Counted from the stretch's first letter, positions 1 to 6,145 are shown. The stretch is DNA of 11,320 nucleotides from Firmicutes bacterium UBA2595 (GCA_002339745.1 DDKP01000012.1:1-11320), one strand, 5' to 3'. Numbers and translations are program-made. Notes: generated from the sequence alone by a model not told the origin.

Positions 1-17
1 TTTGGGACAGGGACCTC

Positions 18-46
18 TTGACATACCCCGCGGGGGTATGTTAAAT
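18..46 (+). promoter_or_regulatory. sigma-A-type promoter of the Fe-S/cytochrome b operon
   Basis: A perfect -35 box TTGACA (18-23) is followed after exactly 17 bp by TTAAAT (41-46), which matches the -10 consensus at four of six positions. The whole spacer is occupied by a GC-rich palindrome. A weak -10 behind a perfect -35 with an operator in the spacer is the layout of a repressible promoter. Transcription would start near 52-55, and the GTG start of the first gene lies at 111. The boxes are seen directly; the activity is inferred. Confidence 0.65.
21..41. promoter_or_regulatory. CsoR/CstR-like operator 1, in the promoter spacer
   Basis: Perfect 9-bp arms ACATACCCC (21-29) and GGGGTATGT (33-41) are separated by GCG. 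The ATACCC...GGGTAT pattern is the known operator type of CsoR-family repressors: copper-sensing CsoR such as that of Bacillus subtilis copZA, and persulfide-sensing CstR. Placed between -35 and -10, bound repressor would block RNA polymerase. The repressor gene is not in this window, and copper and persulfide sensing cannot be told apart from the site alone. Confidence 0.6.
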
Positions 47-58
47 TACAAGTATTAC

Positions 59-77
59 TATACTCCTATGGGGTATA
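59..77. promoter_or_regulatory. CsoR/CstR-like operator 2, downstream of the promoter
   Basis: Arms TATACTCC (59-66) and GGGGTATA (70-77) flank TAT, with one mismatch. This is the same ATACCCC/GGGGTAT design as the upstream palindrome. The two centres are about 37 bp apart, and this copy would lie in the early transcribed region. Two similar sites at one promoter support true operators rather than a chance palindrome. Confidence 0.5.
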
Positions 78-110
78 CATAATTTGATGTTAAACAAGGA
101 GGGCTGTTCT

Positions 111-1124
111 GTGGCAGATATCACAAGAAGGGAATTCTTTAAAAGGACTCTAGCTTCAGGAGTGGCAGCAGGATTGATTATGAGCGGAACCGGTAAATTT
201 GCGGAAGCCTCCTCCGGTAAAGAACCTGTGGGTACCTTCATTGATTTGACCGCCTGCGACGGGTGCCGCGGGCTGGATGTGCCGAAGTGTGTTACCGCTT
301 GCCGGACCAAGAATAATGACAGGTTTCCGGTCCCGGCCAAGGAGATACCAAACTACTGGCCTCAGAAGAAAAAAGAAGATTGGTCTGACAAGAAGGATTT
401 GACAACCAGGTTGACCCCCTACAACTGGACATTTGTCCAGAAAGTCAAAGTTGAACATAACGGGAGAAGTCACGTGTTAAACATACCCCGGAGGTGCATG
501 CACTGCACCAATCCCCCGTGTGCCAAGATTTGTCCCTTCAGCGCCCAGACTATTACCGAAGAGGGGGCTGTAGTGATTAATACTGATACCTGCATGGGCG
601 GGGCCAAATGCCGCGATGTCTGCCCGTGGGGAATCCCGGCCCGCCAAGCCGGTGTGGGACTTTACATGAAGCTGATGCCCGACTTGGCCGGTGGCGGGGT
701 AATGTATAAATGTGATTACTGCATTGACCTGGTCAGGGAGGGTAAACAGCCGGCGTGCGTAGAAGCCTGTCCCACCGGGGCTATCAAGTTTGGGGCCAGG
801 TCAGCAATGCTGAGACAGGCCAGGGAAAGGGCCACGGAAATCAATGGGTTTATATACGGCGAAAAAGAAAACGGCGGAACTTCGACTTTTTACGTATCAT
901 CTGTACCGTTTGAAAAAATCCATCAGGCCTTATTGGCTCAAAAAGCAAAGCAGCCGAATCCTGAGGCCCCCGGTTACCCTGGAATGCCGGGAAATGTGGG
1001 CAACTTCCTGGAGACGCCCAACGGTATTGCCGCAGGAATCCTGGTGGCTCCCATCGCCGGTTTATTTGCTGCCGGTTACAAAGCCTATAAAACCATGAAA
1101 GGGGAAAGTACCGATGGCCGCTAA
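111..1124 (+). CDS. Tat-exported multi-cluster 4Fe-4S electron-transfer subunit (formate dehydrogenase-N beta-like)
   Basis: This is an iron-sulfur electron carrier of a membrane oxidoreductase, probably passing electrons between a molybdenum active site outside the membrane and the cytochrome b encoded next. The N-terminus has a twin-arginine signal (TRREFFK, residues 5-11, then a hydrophobic stretch to about 25). Cysteine motifs follow at C49/52/60/64, C129/132/137/141, C161/167/171 and C201/204/216/220, and a hydrophobic segment at about 305-322 would anchor the C-terminus as in FdnH. The third motif reads CMGGAKCRDVCP, so one expected cysteine is glycine (residue 164). I chose GTG 111 because AAGGAGGG lies at 96-103, seven bases before it; the upstream TTG 84 and ATG 87 would put this ribosome site inside the gene. 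It overlaps the next gene by 11 bases. The exact enzyme (formate dehydrogenase or a sulfur-compound reductase) is not settled. Confidence 0.88.
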   Translation: MADITRREFFKRTLASGVAAGLIMSGTGKFAEASSGKEPVGTFIDLTACDGCRGLDVPKCVTACRTKNNDRFPVPAKEIPNYWPQKKKEDWSDKKDLTTRLTPYNWTFVQKVKVEHNGRSHVLNIPRRCMHCTNPPCAKICPFSAQTITEEGAVVINTDTCMGGAKCRDVCPWGIPARQAGVGLYMKLMPDLAGGGVMYKCDYCIDLVREGKQPACVEACPTGAIKFGARSAMLRQARERATEINGFIYGEKENGGTSTFYVSSVPFEKIHQALLAQKAKQPNPEAPGYPGMPGNVGNFLETPNGIAAGILVAPIAGLFAAGYKAYKTMKGESTDGR

Positions 1125-1833
1125 GATCGATGAAAAAAATAAAAAAGTTCTCCGGCATCCGGCGACCGTCCGTTTGATCCACTGGACCATTACCGTTTCC
1201 ACATTTTTATTAATCTTTACAGGTTTTGGCCAGATGCCGGTATATAAAAGGTACATGGTGGACCAGGTACCGGGACTGGCCTGGTCATCAGATTTTTCCG
1301 TTACCCTGATCATCCATTACCTGGCTGCCATAGCCCTGGTGTTTGCAGCTGTGTTCCACGTGGTGTACCATGGACTGCGCCGGGATTTTCACATCTTACC
1401 CCGCCGGGGAGATTTACGCGAATCCTACCTGATTATTAAAGCCCTGCTGACCAAGTGCAAGGAACCGCCATGTCATAAGTACCTGGCAGAACAAAGGATA
1501 GCCTACCTGTTCATAGCTTCCAGCCTGGCGCTCATCATCGTGACCGGTATCTTTAAAGTGATCAAAAACTTTCCGGGTGTCCACTTTTCAGAGGGGTTGC
1601 TGTATTGGATGACAATGCTTCATAACCTGGGAACTTTCTTGGTCATTTTTGGTGTAGTGGCCCATCTGGCTGCCTTTGTATTCAGGGAAAACAGGGCGCT
1701 GCTCCCGGGCATGTTCACAGGTAAAGTTGACCTTGATTATATAAAACACAGGCACTGCCTGTGGTATGAAGAATTGTGCAGGGAAAAGATATTGGAGTTA
1801 AAGGAAGGCTCGGATGAAGGCAAGGTAGCATAA
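1114..1833 (+). CDS. cytochrome b, diheme membrane subunit (formate dehydrogenase-N gamma / b561 type)
   Basis: This 239-residue integral membrane protein should carry two b hemes and exchange electrons with the quinone pool. Four hydrophobic segments are visible, at about 21-38, 63-85, 128-150 and 164-190. Histidines H23, H68, H170 and H184 fit the four heme ligands of E. coli FdnI (H18, H57, H155, H169), with the same 14-residue step between the last two. A soluble loop of about 40 residues with CKEPPCH (115-121) joins helices 2 and 3. The ATG overlaps the end of the Fe-S gene by 11 bases, so translation is probably coupled and the two proteins form one complex. No catalytic subunit follows. 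It could also serve a hydrogenase or another reductase; the FdnI-like histidine spacing favours the formate dehydrogenase family. Confidence 0.88.
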   Translation: MAAKIDEKNKKVLRHPATVRLIHWTITVSTFLLIFTGFGQMPVYKRYMVDQVPGLAWSSDFSVTLIIHYLAAIALVFAAVFHVVYHGLRRDFHILPRRGDLRESYLIIKALLTKCKEPPCHKYLAEQRIAYLFIASSLALIIVTGIFKVIKNFPGVHFSEGLLYWMTMLHNLGTFLVIFGVVAHLAAFVFRENRALLPGMFTGKVDLDYIKHRHCLWYEELCREKILELKEGSDEGKVA

Positions 1834-1875
1834 GCTTGAAGCGCTGGTTTCTTAAGAAATAAAGAATGTGACGTG

Positions 1876-1906
1876 TAAATGCGGATGTGGTAAACGTCCG
1901 CATTTA
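1876..1906 (+). terminator. hairpin after the cytochrome b gene, probable terminator or attenuator
   Basis: Perfect 10-bp arms TAAATGCGGA (1876-1885) and TCCGCATTTA (1897-1906) enclose an 11-base loop about 43 bases after the stop codon. The following bases are only moderately T-rich, so termination may be partial. It separates the electron-transfer pair from the cofactor genes, which have their own -10 box just downstream. Confidence 0.5.
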
Positions 1907-1908
1907 TA

Positions 1909-1938
1909 TTGTGAATTTTCGGCAAAAAATATTATAAT
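1909..1938 (+). promoter_or_regulatory. candidate promoter for mobA-fdhD-mobB
   Basis: A perfect TATAAT lies at 1933-1938. A weak -35 TTGTGA (1909-1914, four of six) stands 18 bp upstream. The position just after a hairpin and 30 bases before the mobA start makes a separate promoter likely. Confidence 0.5.
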
Positions 1939-1968
1939 ATAAGAAGGTCATTGGAAAAGGAGAGATTT

Positions 1969-2571
1969 ATGCTGGAGGCGGCTGCCATTGTTCTTGCCGG
2001 GGGGAAGAGTACCCGGATGGGTGAAAACAAGGCTTTACTCACGGTAAACGAACAAAAAATGATTGAAGCGGTAATCCGGGAACTGAATAAAGTCTTTCCC
2101 GAGATAATAATTTCAGCTAACGGAAACGACTTTGACGATTTGGGAGTCAGGTCAGTGCAGGATGTTTTTACCGGGCATGGACCGCTCGGGGGAATTCACG
2201 CCGGTCTGGAGGCATCCTCCTATTATGTAAATTTTGTGGTGGCGTGTGATATGCCTTTTATAGACATTAGATTGGCTGTCTATATGATTAATTCTTCTGC
2301 CGGTTATGATGCCTTAGTGCCAAAACTGGGGGAATACTACCAACCTCTGTATGCGGTCTATACCAAGGGGTGTATTGCGGCAATTGAGAGACAGCTCAAA
2401 TGCGGTCAAAACAAGATAATTTCCTTTTACCCCGAAGTAAAAACAATGTTTATCGAAACGAGAGAAATCAAAAGATACGGCGACCCGGAGAGAATCTTCT
2501 TTAATGTCAACACACCGGGGGACCTTGAACTGGTCAAGTCCATGTTAAGCAACCACCGGGAGGGGAAATAA
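1969..2571 (+). CDS. mobA: molybdenum cofactor guanylyltransferase MobA
   Basis: MobA transfers GMP from GTP to molybdenum-molybdopterin, forming the guanine dinucleotide (MGD) cofactor used by the DMSO reductase/formate dehydrogenase superfamily in the cytoplasm. The 200-residue protein starts with the nucleotide-binding motif LAGGKSTRMG (9-18) and K21, and then shows GPLGGI (71-76) and CDMP with the metal-binding D94, all diagnostic. Length is normal for the family. ATG 1969 is preferred because AAAAGGAG (1955-1962) sits six bases before it; the in-frame TTG 1951 would overlap that site. The stop TAA shares its last base with the fdhD start, so translation is probably coupled. Its place beside fdhD and mobB shows a set for maturing a bis-MGD enzyme. 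Confidence 0.93.
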   Translation: MLEAAAIVLAGGKSTRMGENKALLTVNEQKMIEAVIRELNKVFPEIIISANGNDFDDLGVRSVQDVFTGHGPLGGIHAGLEASSYYVNFVVACDMPFIDIRLAVYMINSSAGYDALVPKLGEYYQPLYAVYTKGCIAAIERQLKCGQNKIISFYPEVKTMFIETREIKRYGDPERIFFNVNTPGDLELVKSMLSNHREGK

Positions 2572-3353
2572 TGGATTCGAGATACAAATTAGTCCAGGCA
2601 TGGCGAATCAAAGACGGAACACGGGACCTTATCAATGACCCGGTGACCTGTGAAAACCCTCTCACAATTTATTTTAATGACCGGGAACTGGTGACCCTGT
2701 TGTGTACCTTAGAGCATGTTGATGAACTGGCGGTTGGGTTCTTATATTCCGAAGGATTTATTAAATCGAGAGATGATATCCAGGAAATAAAGATTGAGAC
2801 CCGGGTAAACTCTGTCAGAGTAGTGGTTAGAAACCCTGGAGTAATTGCTGAACAGACGTTTTTAAAGCGTTATATTACGACCGGGTGTGGTAAGGGGACA
2901 ACCTTTTATCACCTTTCGGATGCTGTCTGCAGGCCGGTAGAGAGCAATCTCAGGATAGAGTCATCCCGGTTGTTGGATCTGATGACCCAGGCCCAGCGGC
3001 GGTCGGAATTGTTTAAAACCACAGGAGGTGTACACAGCTCTGCTTTATGTACCGGCACCGGGATAGTATTTTTCCGGGAAGACATAGGCCGGCATAATAC
3101 CATTGACAAGCTGGCAGGGCGGTGTTTCCTTGACGGCATTGGAACCAGCGACAAGGTCCTTCTGACCACCGGCCGGATTTCATCAGAAGTCCTGGTAAAG
3201 ATTGCAAAAATGGGAGTTCCGCTCATTGCTTCCCGGTCCGCTCCCACGGACCTGGCGCTGAGTTTGGCGGGGGAACTGGGCGTAACAGTAGCAGCTTTTG
3301 TGCGCAATCAAAGGATGAATGTATACACTCATCCGGAACGTATTAATCCCTAG
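2571..3353 (+). CDS. fdhD: formate dehydrogenase accessory sulfurtransferase FdhD
   Basis: FdhD moves sulfur from a cysteine desulfurase to the bis-MGD cofactor, which is needed for active formate dehydrogenase. The 260-residue protein has family blocks DELAVGFLYSEG (51-62), a cysteine motif TTGCGKGT around C106, EDIGRHNTIDK, and GRISSEVLVKIAKMGVPLIA followed by SRSAPTDLAL. E. coli FdhD has a CxxC loop (C121, C124); here the first cysteine is kept as C106 and the second position is glycine 109. The start ATG overlaps the mobA stop by one base, with GGGAGGGG (2558-2565) as the ribosome site. Its presence is the best sign that the target enzyme of this module is a formate dehydrogenase or a close relative, although the catalytic gene is outside the window. 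Confidence 0.93.
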   Translation: MDSRYKLVQAWRIKDGTRDLINDPVTCENPLTIYFNDRELVTLLCTLEHVDELAVGFLYSEGFIKSRDDIQEIKIETRVNSVRVVVRNPGVIAEQTFLKRYITTGCGKGTTFYHLSDAVCRPVESNLRIESSRLLDLMTQAQRRSELFKTTGGVHSSALCTGTGIVFFREDIGRHNTIDKLAGRCFLDGIGTSDKVLLTTGRISSEVLVKIAKMGVPLIASRSAPTDLALSLAGELGVTVAAFVRNQRMNVYTHPERINP

Positions 3354-3365
3354 GAGGGGGTCTCT

Positions 3366-3860
3366 ATGATTTCTATTATTTCACTGGTGGGTTATGCCAA
3401 TTCGGGTAAAACAACCCTGCTGGTCAAGCTGGTCCGGGAATTGAAGAAGAGGGGTTTTAAAGTTGCTACTGTAAAGCATCATCACGGGGACTTCGAAATA
3501 GATGTTCCCGGAAAAGACACGTGGCATCATGCCCGGGCTGGCGCGGATACGGTAGTCCTGGCATCACCCGGAAAAATCGCTATGATAGAAAAAACAGGGC
3601 GGGAACTCACTCTTGATGAAATCGCCGGCAGGATTAAGGGAGTGGACCTGATAATTACGGAGGGTTACAAAAAAGAAAACAAACCCAAGATTGAAATTTT
3701 TCGTTCCGAAGTCCACAGTGAGCTGGTAAGTCCGCGGGATGAACTGCTGGCAGTGGCGGGGGATGTTCCTATTGAAGGTATCCCTGTGTTCGACTTCGAC
3801 GACGTAGCGGGACTTGTTGATTTTCTGATAGAAAAGCTGGCCCTTCGTGCGCAGGGCTGA
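3366..3860 (+). CDS. mobB: molybdopterin-guanine dinucleotide biosynthesis adapter MobB
   Basis: MobB is a P-loop GTP-binding protein that helps MobA make or deliver the MGD cofactor; it is helpful rather than essential in the systems studied. The 164-residue product starts ISLVGYANSGKTTL with Walker A at residues 9-17, followed by VKHHHGDFEIDVPGKDTWHH and ARAGADTVVLASP, both typical of MobB, and IITEGYKKE in the Walker B region. It starts 12 bases after fdhD, with AGGAGGGGG (3352-3360) overlapping the fdhD stop region. Same strand and tight spacing make mobA-fdhD-mobB one operon. Confidence 0.93.
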   Translation: MISIISLVGYANSGKTTLLVKLVRELKKRGFKVATVKHHHGDFEIDVPGKDTWHHARAGADTVVLASPGKIAMIEKTGRELTLDEIAGRIKGVDLIITEGYKKENKPKIEIFRSEVHSELVSPRDELLAVAGDVPIEGIPVFDFDDVAGLVDFLIEKLALRAQG

Positions 3861-3879
3861 TATCGTATAAATGCCTTTA

Positions 3880-3958
3880 TCCGGGTGTACAATAAAAAAA
3901 TGCCCGGAGATCAGGGAATAGTCGATAGTCCTGGTACTGCTCTCGCGGCTGCCCGCCG
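3880..3958 (+). other. structured gap between mobB and the Crp-family gene
   Basis: The 134-base gap holds two weak hairpins: TCCGGG (3880-3885) with CCCGGA (3903-3908) over a 17-base A-rich loop, and CGGC (3946-3949) with GCCG (3955-3958), the latter followed by TTTATT. Either could be a weak terminator for the mob operon or part of a leader of the regulator gene. No strong promoter was found; TACAAT at 3888-3893 is a possible -10 without a good -35. Confidence 0.3.
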
Positions 3959-3994
3959 TTTATTGACGTACTACTGATATGGGGAGGGAAACAG

Positions 3995-4675
3995 GTGAAG
4001 GATTACAGTGAATACCTGGCCAAGATATCTCTGTTCCGGGATCTGCCCGAAGAAGACCTGCAGGTTATAAGCGGGCTGGCCAGGGTTAGGAATTACAAGA
4101 AAAACATGATTATTTTCATGGAGGGAGAGCCAGGGGAAGCCCTGTATTTTATTATTTCCGGCAAAGTCAAGATTTTCAAGATGACAGAAGACGGCAGGGA
4201 ACAGATTCTGCACATACTCCAAGACGGGGACGTTTTTGCCGAAGTTGTATTGATTGACCGCGGGCCATACCCGGCCACGGCGGAGATAATCGAGGCCGGG
4301 CAGATTGGCATGCTGATGAATGATGACCTGGAAAACCTGCTCAGGAAGAATGCCGATATTTCTCTTAAACTTCTTAAAATAATGAGCAAAAGGCTGCGCC
4401 TGGCCCAAATTCAGGTTCGCGACCTGGCCCTCAAAGACACGTACGGGAGGCTGGCCAGCATGCTTCTGATGCTTGCCAAGGACCACGGTGAAGAGACCGG
4501 GTGTGGAATTAAAATAGACCTGCCGTTGAGCCGCCAGGAACTGGCCAATCTCATTGGAACAACTCGGGAAACCGTAACTAGAATCCTTGGGGATTTCAAG
4601 AAATTTAAGTGTATAGAACTGGACAAGCAGGCGATTATTATAATAAATGAAGCCAAGCTCAAAACCTGGCTTTAG
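3995..4675 (+). CDS. Crp/Fnr-family transcriptional regulator
   Basis: This 226-residue DNA-binding protein has an N-terminal cyclic-nucleotide-type beta barrel (about 12-120, with GEALYFIISGKVKIF at 47-61), a long dimer helix (about 115-145) and a C-terminal winged helix-turn-helix (LSRQELANLIGTTRETVTRI, 178-197). The recognition helix TTRETVTRIL is close to RETVGRIL of E. coli CRP, so half sites like TGTGA are expected. The cAMP pocket signature of CRP (GE...RS) is replaced by AEVVLIDRGPYPATAE, and the FNR N-terminal cysteine cluster is absent; the only cysteines are C170 and C206. The ligand is therefore unknown. It starts with GTG behind GGGGAGGGA (3981-3989). Between molybdenum genes and the AAA/VWA pair, it may control one or both, which is an inference. 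Confidence 0.88.
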   Translation: MKDYSEYLAKISLFRDLPEEDLQVISGLARVRNYKKNMIIFMEGEPGEALYFIISGKVKIFKMTEDGREQILHILQDGDVFAEVVLIDRGPYPATAEIIEAGQIGMLMNDDLENLLRKNADISLKLLKIMSKRLRLAQIQVRDLALKDTYGRLASMLLMLAKDHGEETGCGIKIDLPLSRQELANLIGTTRETVTRILGDFKKFKCIELDKQAIIIINEAKLKTWL

Positions 4676-4725
4676 GCGAAATGGTTTAAGGTGGAGCTGC
4701 AGGCATATATGCAAAAAAAATTACC

Positions 4726-4762
4726 ACGGATAAAAAGAACGGATATACACGGATAAAACGGA
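4726..4762. repeat. short ACGGATA direct repeats
   Basis: ACGGATA occurs at 4726-4732, 4739-4745 and 4749-4755, and a partial copy ACGGA lies at 4758-4762, with steps of 13, 10 and 9 bases. The run lies in the 121-base gap between the Crp-family gene and the ferredoxin-like fragment. It could be a cluster of regulator half sites, a slippage product, or part of a dispersed intergenic repeat. Confidence 0.55.
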
Positions 4763-4796
4763 CCTCAGAAATGGTATCGTCACTTTCAACTGGATT

Positions 4797-5093
4797 ATGG
4801 AGATACTGCCTGATAAGTGTACAGGGTGTGGTCAATGTGTAAAGGCCTGTCCCATGGAATGTATTGAGGTAACCGCGGAGGGTGAAGGTGTGGGCCGCCG
4901 TAAGTGGGCGGTACTTGAAGAAAGTGTTTGCCTGGGATGCGGGGTTTGTTACTCTGTATGCAAGTTTGAGGCTATCGCCATGAAACCGAGGCCCAAACGT
5001 GTATTTACTCTGAACTGGTCAAATAAAAACATCCGGTATGTTCTGGTTTTTCAGAGTATACCGTCTTTGTTTTATGTGAGAATTAATATTTAA
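4797..5093 (+). CDS. two-[4Fe-4S] ferredoxin-like protein, possibly a gene remnant
   Basis: The first 70 residues form a bacterial-type ferredoxin fold with two full motifs, C8/C11/C14/C18 and C45/C48/C51/C55, able to hold two [4Fe-4S] clusters. The linker GRRKWAVLEESVCLGCGVC and the tail MKPRPKRVFT look like the C-terminal ferredoxin part of longer anaerobe proteins rather than a free ferredoxin. After T71 the sequence loses family character and runs on to residue 98. Adding one base near 5010 would give TPELVK and then a stop at 5024-5026, so a single-base deletion is likely. No good ribosome site precedes ATG 4797, and the frame is open upstream only to a stop at 4731. Either a small degraded gene or, less likely, a working short ferredoxin. 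Confidence 0.55.
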   Translation: MEILPDKCTGCGQCVKACPMECIEVTAEGEGVGRRKWAVLEESVCLGCGVCYSVCKFEAIAMKPRPKRVFTLNWSNKNIRYVLVFQSIPSLFYVRINI

Positions 5094-5099
5094 TACCTA

Positions 5100-5111
5100 A
5101 TCACCTGTGAT
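5100..5111. promoter_or_regulatory. short palindrome before the MoxR gene, possible regulator site
   Basis: ATCAC (5100-5104) and GTGAT (5107-5111) form a perfect inverted repeat around CT, in the 125-base gap before the AAA+ gene. Its halves resemble the GTGA/TCAC core of Crp-family sites but face the opposite way from a classical TGTGA-N6-TCACA site. A looser Crp-like match, TGTGA-N6-TCATT, lies at 5131-5146. Regulation by the nearby Crp-family protein is only a guess. Confidence 0.25.
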
Positions 5112-5144
5112 CCTGCCCATCATTGGTATATGTGACTTAAATCA

Positions 5145-5174
5145 TTGATTAGCGACAAAAGCGTATGATATTAT
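5145..5174 (+). promoter_or_regulatory. candidate promoter of the MoxR/VWA pair
   Basis: TTGATT (5145-5150, four of six) and TATTAT (5169-5174, five of six) are 18 bp apart, about 45 bases before the ATG. The -35 region overlaps TTGAT-N4-GACAA (5145-5158), which matches the FNR-type box TTGAT-N4-ATCAA at eight of ten positions. Confidence 0.4.
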
Positions 5175-5218
5175 TTGTATAACCGGTCAAACCTATTAAC
5201 ACTGAGGGAGGTAAATAT

Positions 5219-6139
5219 ATGGAATTTACTATTGAATACCTTAAACACGCTTTTGAACAACAGGGTTATATCACTGACCATGACACAGTCGTAACAGCGT
5301 ATCTGGCATTAAAACTTCGGAAACCCCTGCTGGTCGAGGGGCCTCCCGGGGTAGGTAAGACCGAAATTGCCAAGGTTCTGGCCGCTATATTTGATACTGA
5401 GCTGATCAGGCTGCAGTGTTATGAAGGTCTTGACGAAAACAAGGCGCTTTACGAGTGGAATTACCAGAAACAGTTGATCAAGATCCAGCTCAGCCAGGTT
5501 AACCGTGCCGGTGAGTGCCAAACCGTAGAGGAGAGCCTCTTTTCCGAGGATTATCTGCTGGAAAGGCCTCTTTTGAAAGCAATCCGTGCGGAGAAAAAGC
5601 CTGTTCTGTTAATTGATGAAATAGACAAGGTGGACCAGGAATTTGAAGCCTTTTTATTCGAGGTCCTATCTGATTTCCAGGTTTCTATCCCCGAGTGGGG
5701 AACCCTCACGGCCAGGCATATTCCCGTCGTCGTACTGACCAGCAACGGTGAAAGGGAGCTTTCTGACGGGTTGAAACGCCGCTGCGTGTACTTGTACCTG
5801 GATTTTCCGACCCCGGAAAAAGAACTCCGGATTATTACTGCCAAAGTGCCGGGAATCGGACAGCGGCTTTCCATGGAAGTGGCCAAAGCAGTCAGTTACA
5901 TCAGGCAAAAGCTGGAGCTGAGGAAGAAGCCCTCCGTTGCTGAGACCCTGGACTGGGCCAGGGCCCTGGTTTCTCTTGACGCTGACAGGCTGACTCCCGA
6001 TGCAGTCAACCTAACTTTGAATGTTATATTTAAGAACAGGGACGACATCGATTCCTTCCGCCAGAATTTAGGCCCCCAGGAACTGGTCAGTATCGCAAAC
6101 GGTACCCCAGAGACCCTAAAAGCAGGAGGAAGGGGGTAA
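5219..6139 (+). CDS. MoxR-family AAA+ ATPase, CoxD-like
   Basis: This cytoplasmic ATPase probably acts as a chaperone that loads metal or remodels a target enzyme, working with the VWA protein encoded next. The 306-residue protein has Walker A GPPGVGKTE (41-49), Walker B VLLIDEID (129-136), sensor-1 asparagine in LTSNGERELSDG (N176) and the arginine-finger region LKRRC (185-189). The block LQCYEGLDENKALYEWNYQKQ (65-85) is typical of the CoxD branch, whose best-known member helps build the Cu-S-Mo site of aerobic CO dehydrogenase. No CO dehydrogenase structural gene is present. ATG 5219 follows GAGGGAGG (5204-5211) at seven bases. The next gene starts six bases after the stop, so the two form one operon. 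Confidence 0.9.
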   Translation: MEFTIEYLKHAFEQQGYITDHDTVVTAYLALKLRKPLLVEGPPGVGKTEIAKVLAAIFDTELIRLQCYEGLDENKALYEWNYQKQLIKIQLSQVNRAGECQTVEESLFSEDYLLERPLLKAIRAEKKPVLLIDEIDKVDQEFEAFLFEVLSDFQVSIPEWGTLTARHIPVVVLTSNGERELSDGLKRRCVYLYLDFPTPEKELRIITAKVPGIGQRLSMEVAKAVSYIRQKLELRKKPSVAETLDWARALVSLDADRLTPDAVNLTLNVIFKNRDDIDSFRQNLGPQELVSIANGTPETLKAGGRG

Positions 6140-6145
6140 CCCACG

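Noticed and set aside
1..17. GGGACAGGGACC at the window start as a REP-like or insertion-sequence end
   Set aside because: Only one half is visible at the window edge and no partner arm follows, so it cannot be supported.
84..110. Longer start (TTG 84 or ATG 87) for the Fe-S subunit
   Set aside because: The ribosome site AAGGAGGG at 96-103 would be inside the gene; GTG 111 is at the right distance and gives a compact Tat signal.
3861..3994. Molybdenum cofactor riboswitch in the gap before the Crp-family gene
   Set aside because: Only two short weak hairpins are present; the multi-stem layout and conserved core of that riboswitch are not seen.
3971..4714. Open frame of 247 codons on the minus strand across the Crp-family gene
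   Set aside because: It lies fully antisense to a clear Crp-family protein, shows no recognisable domain and has a composition expected of a shadow frame.
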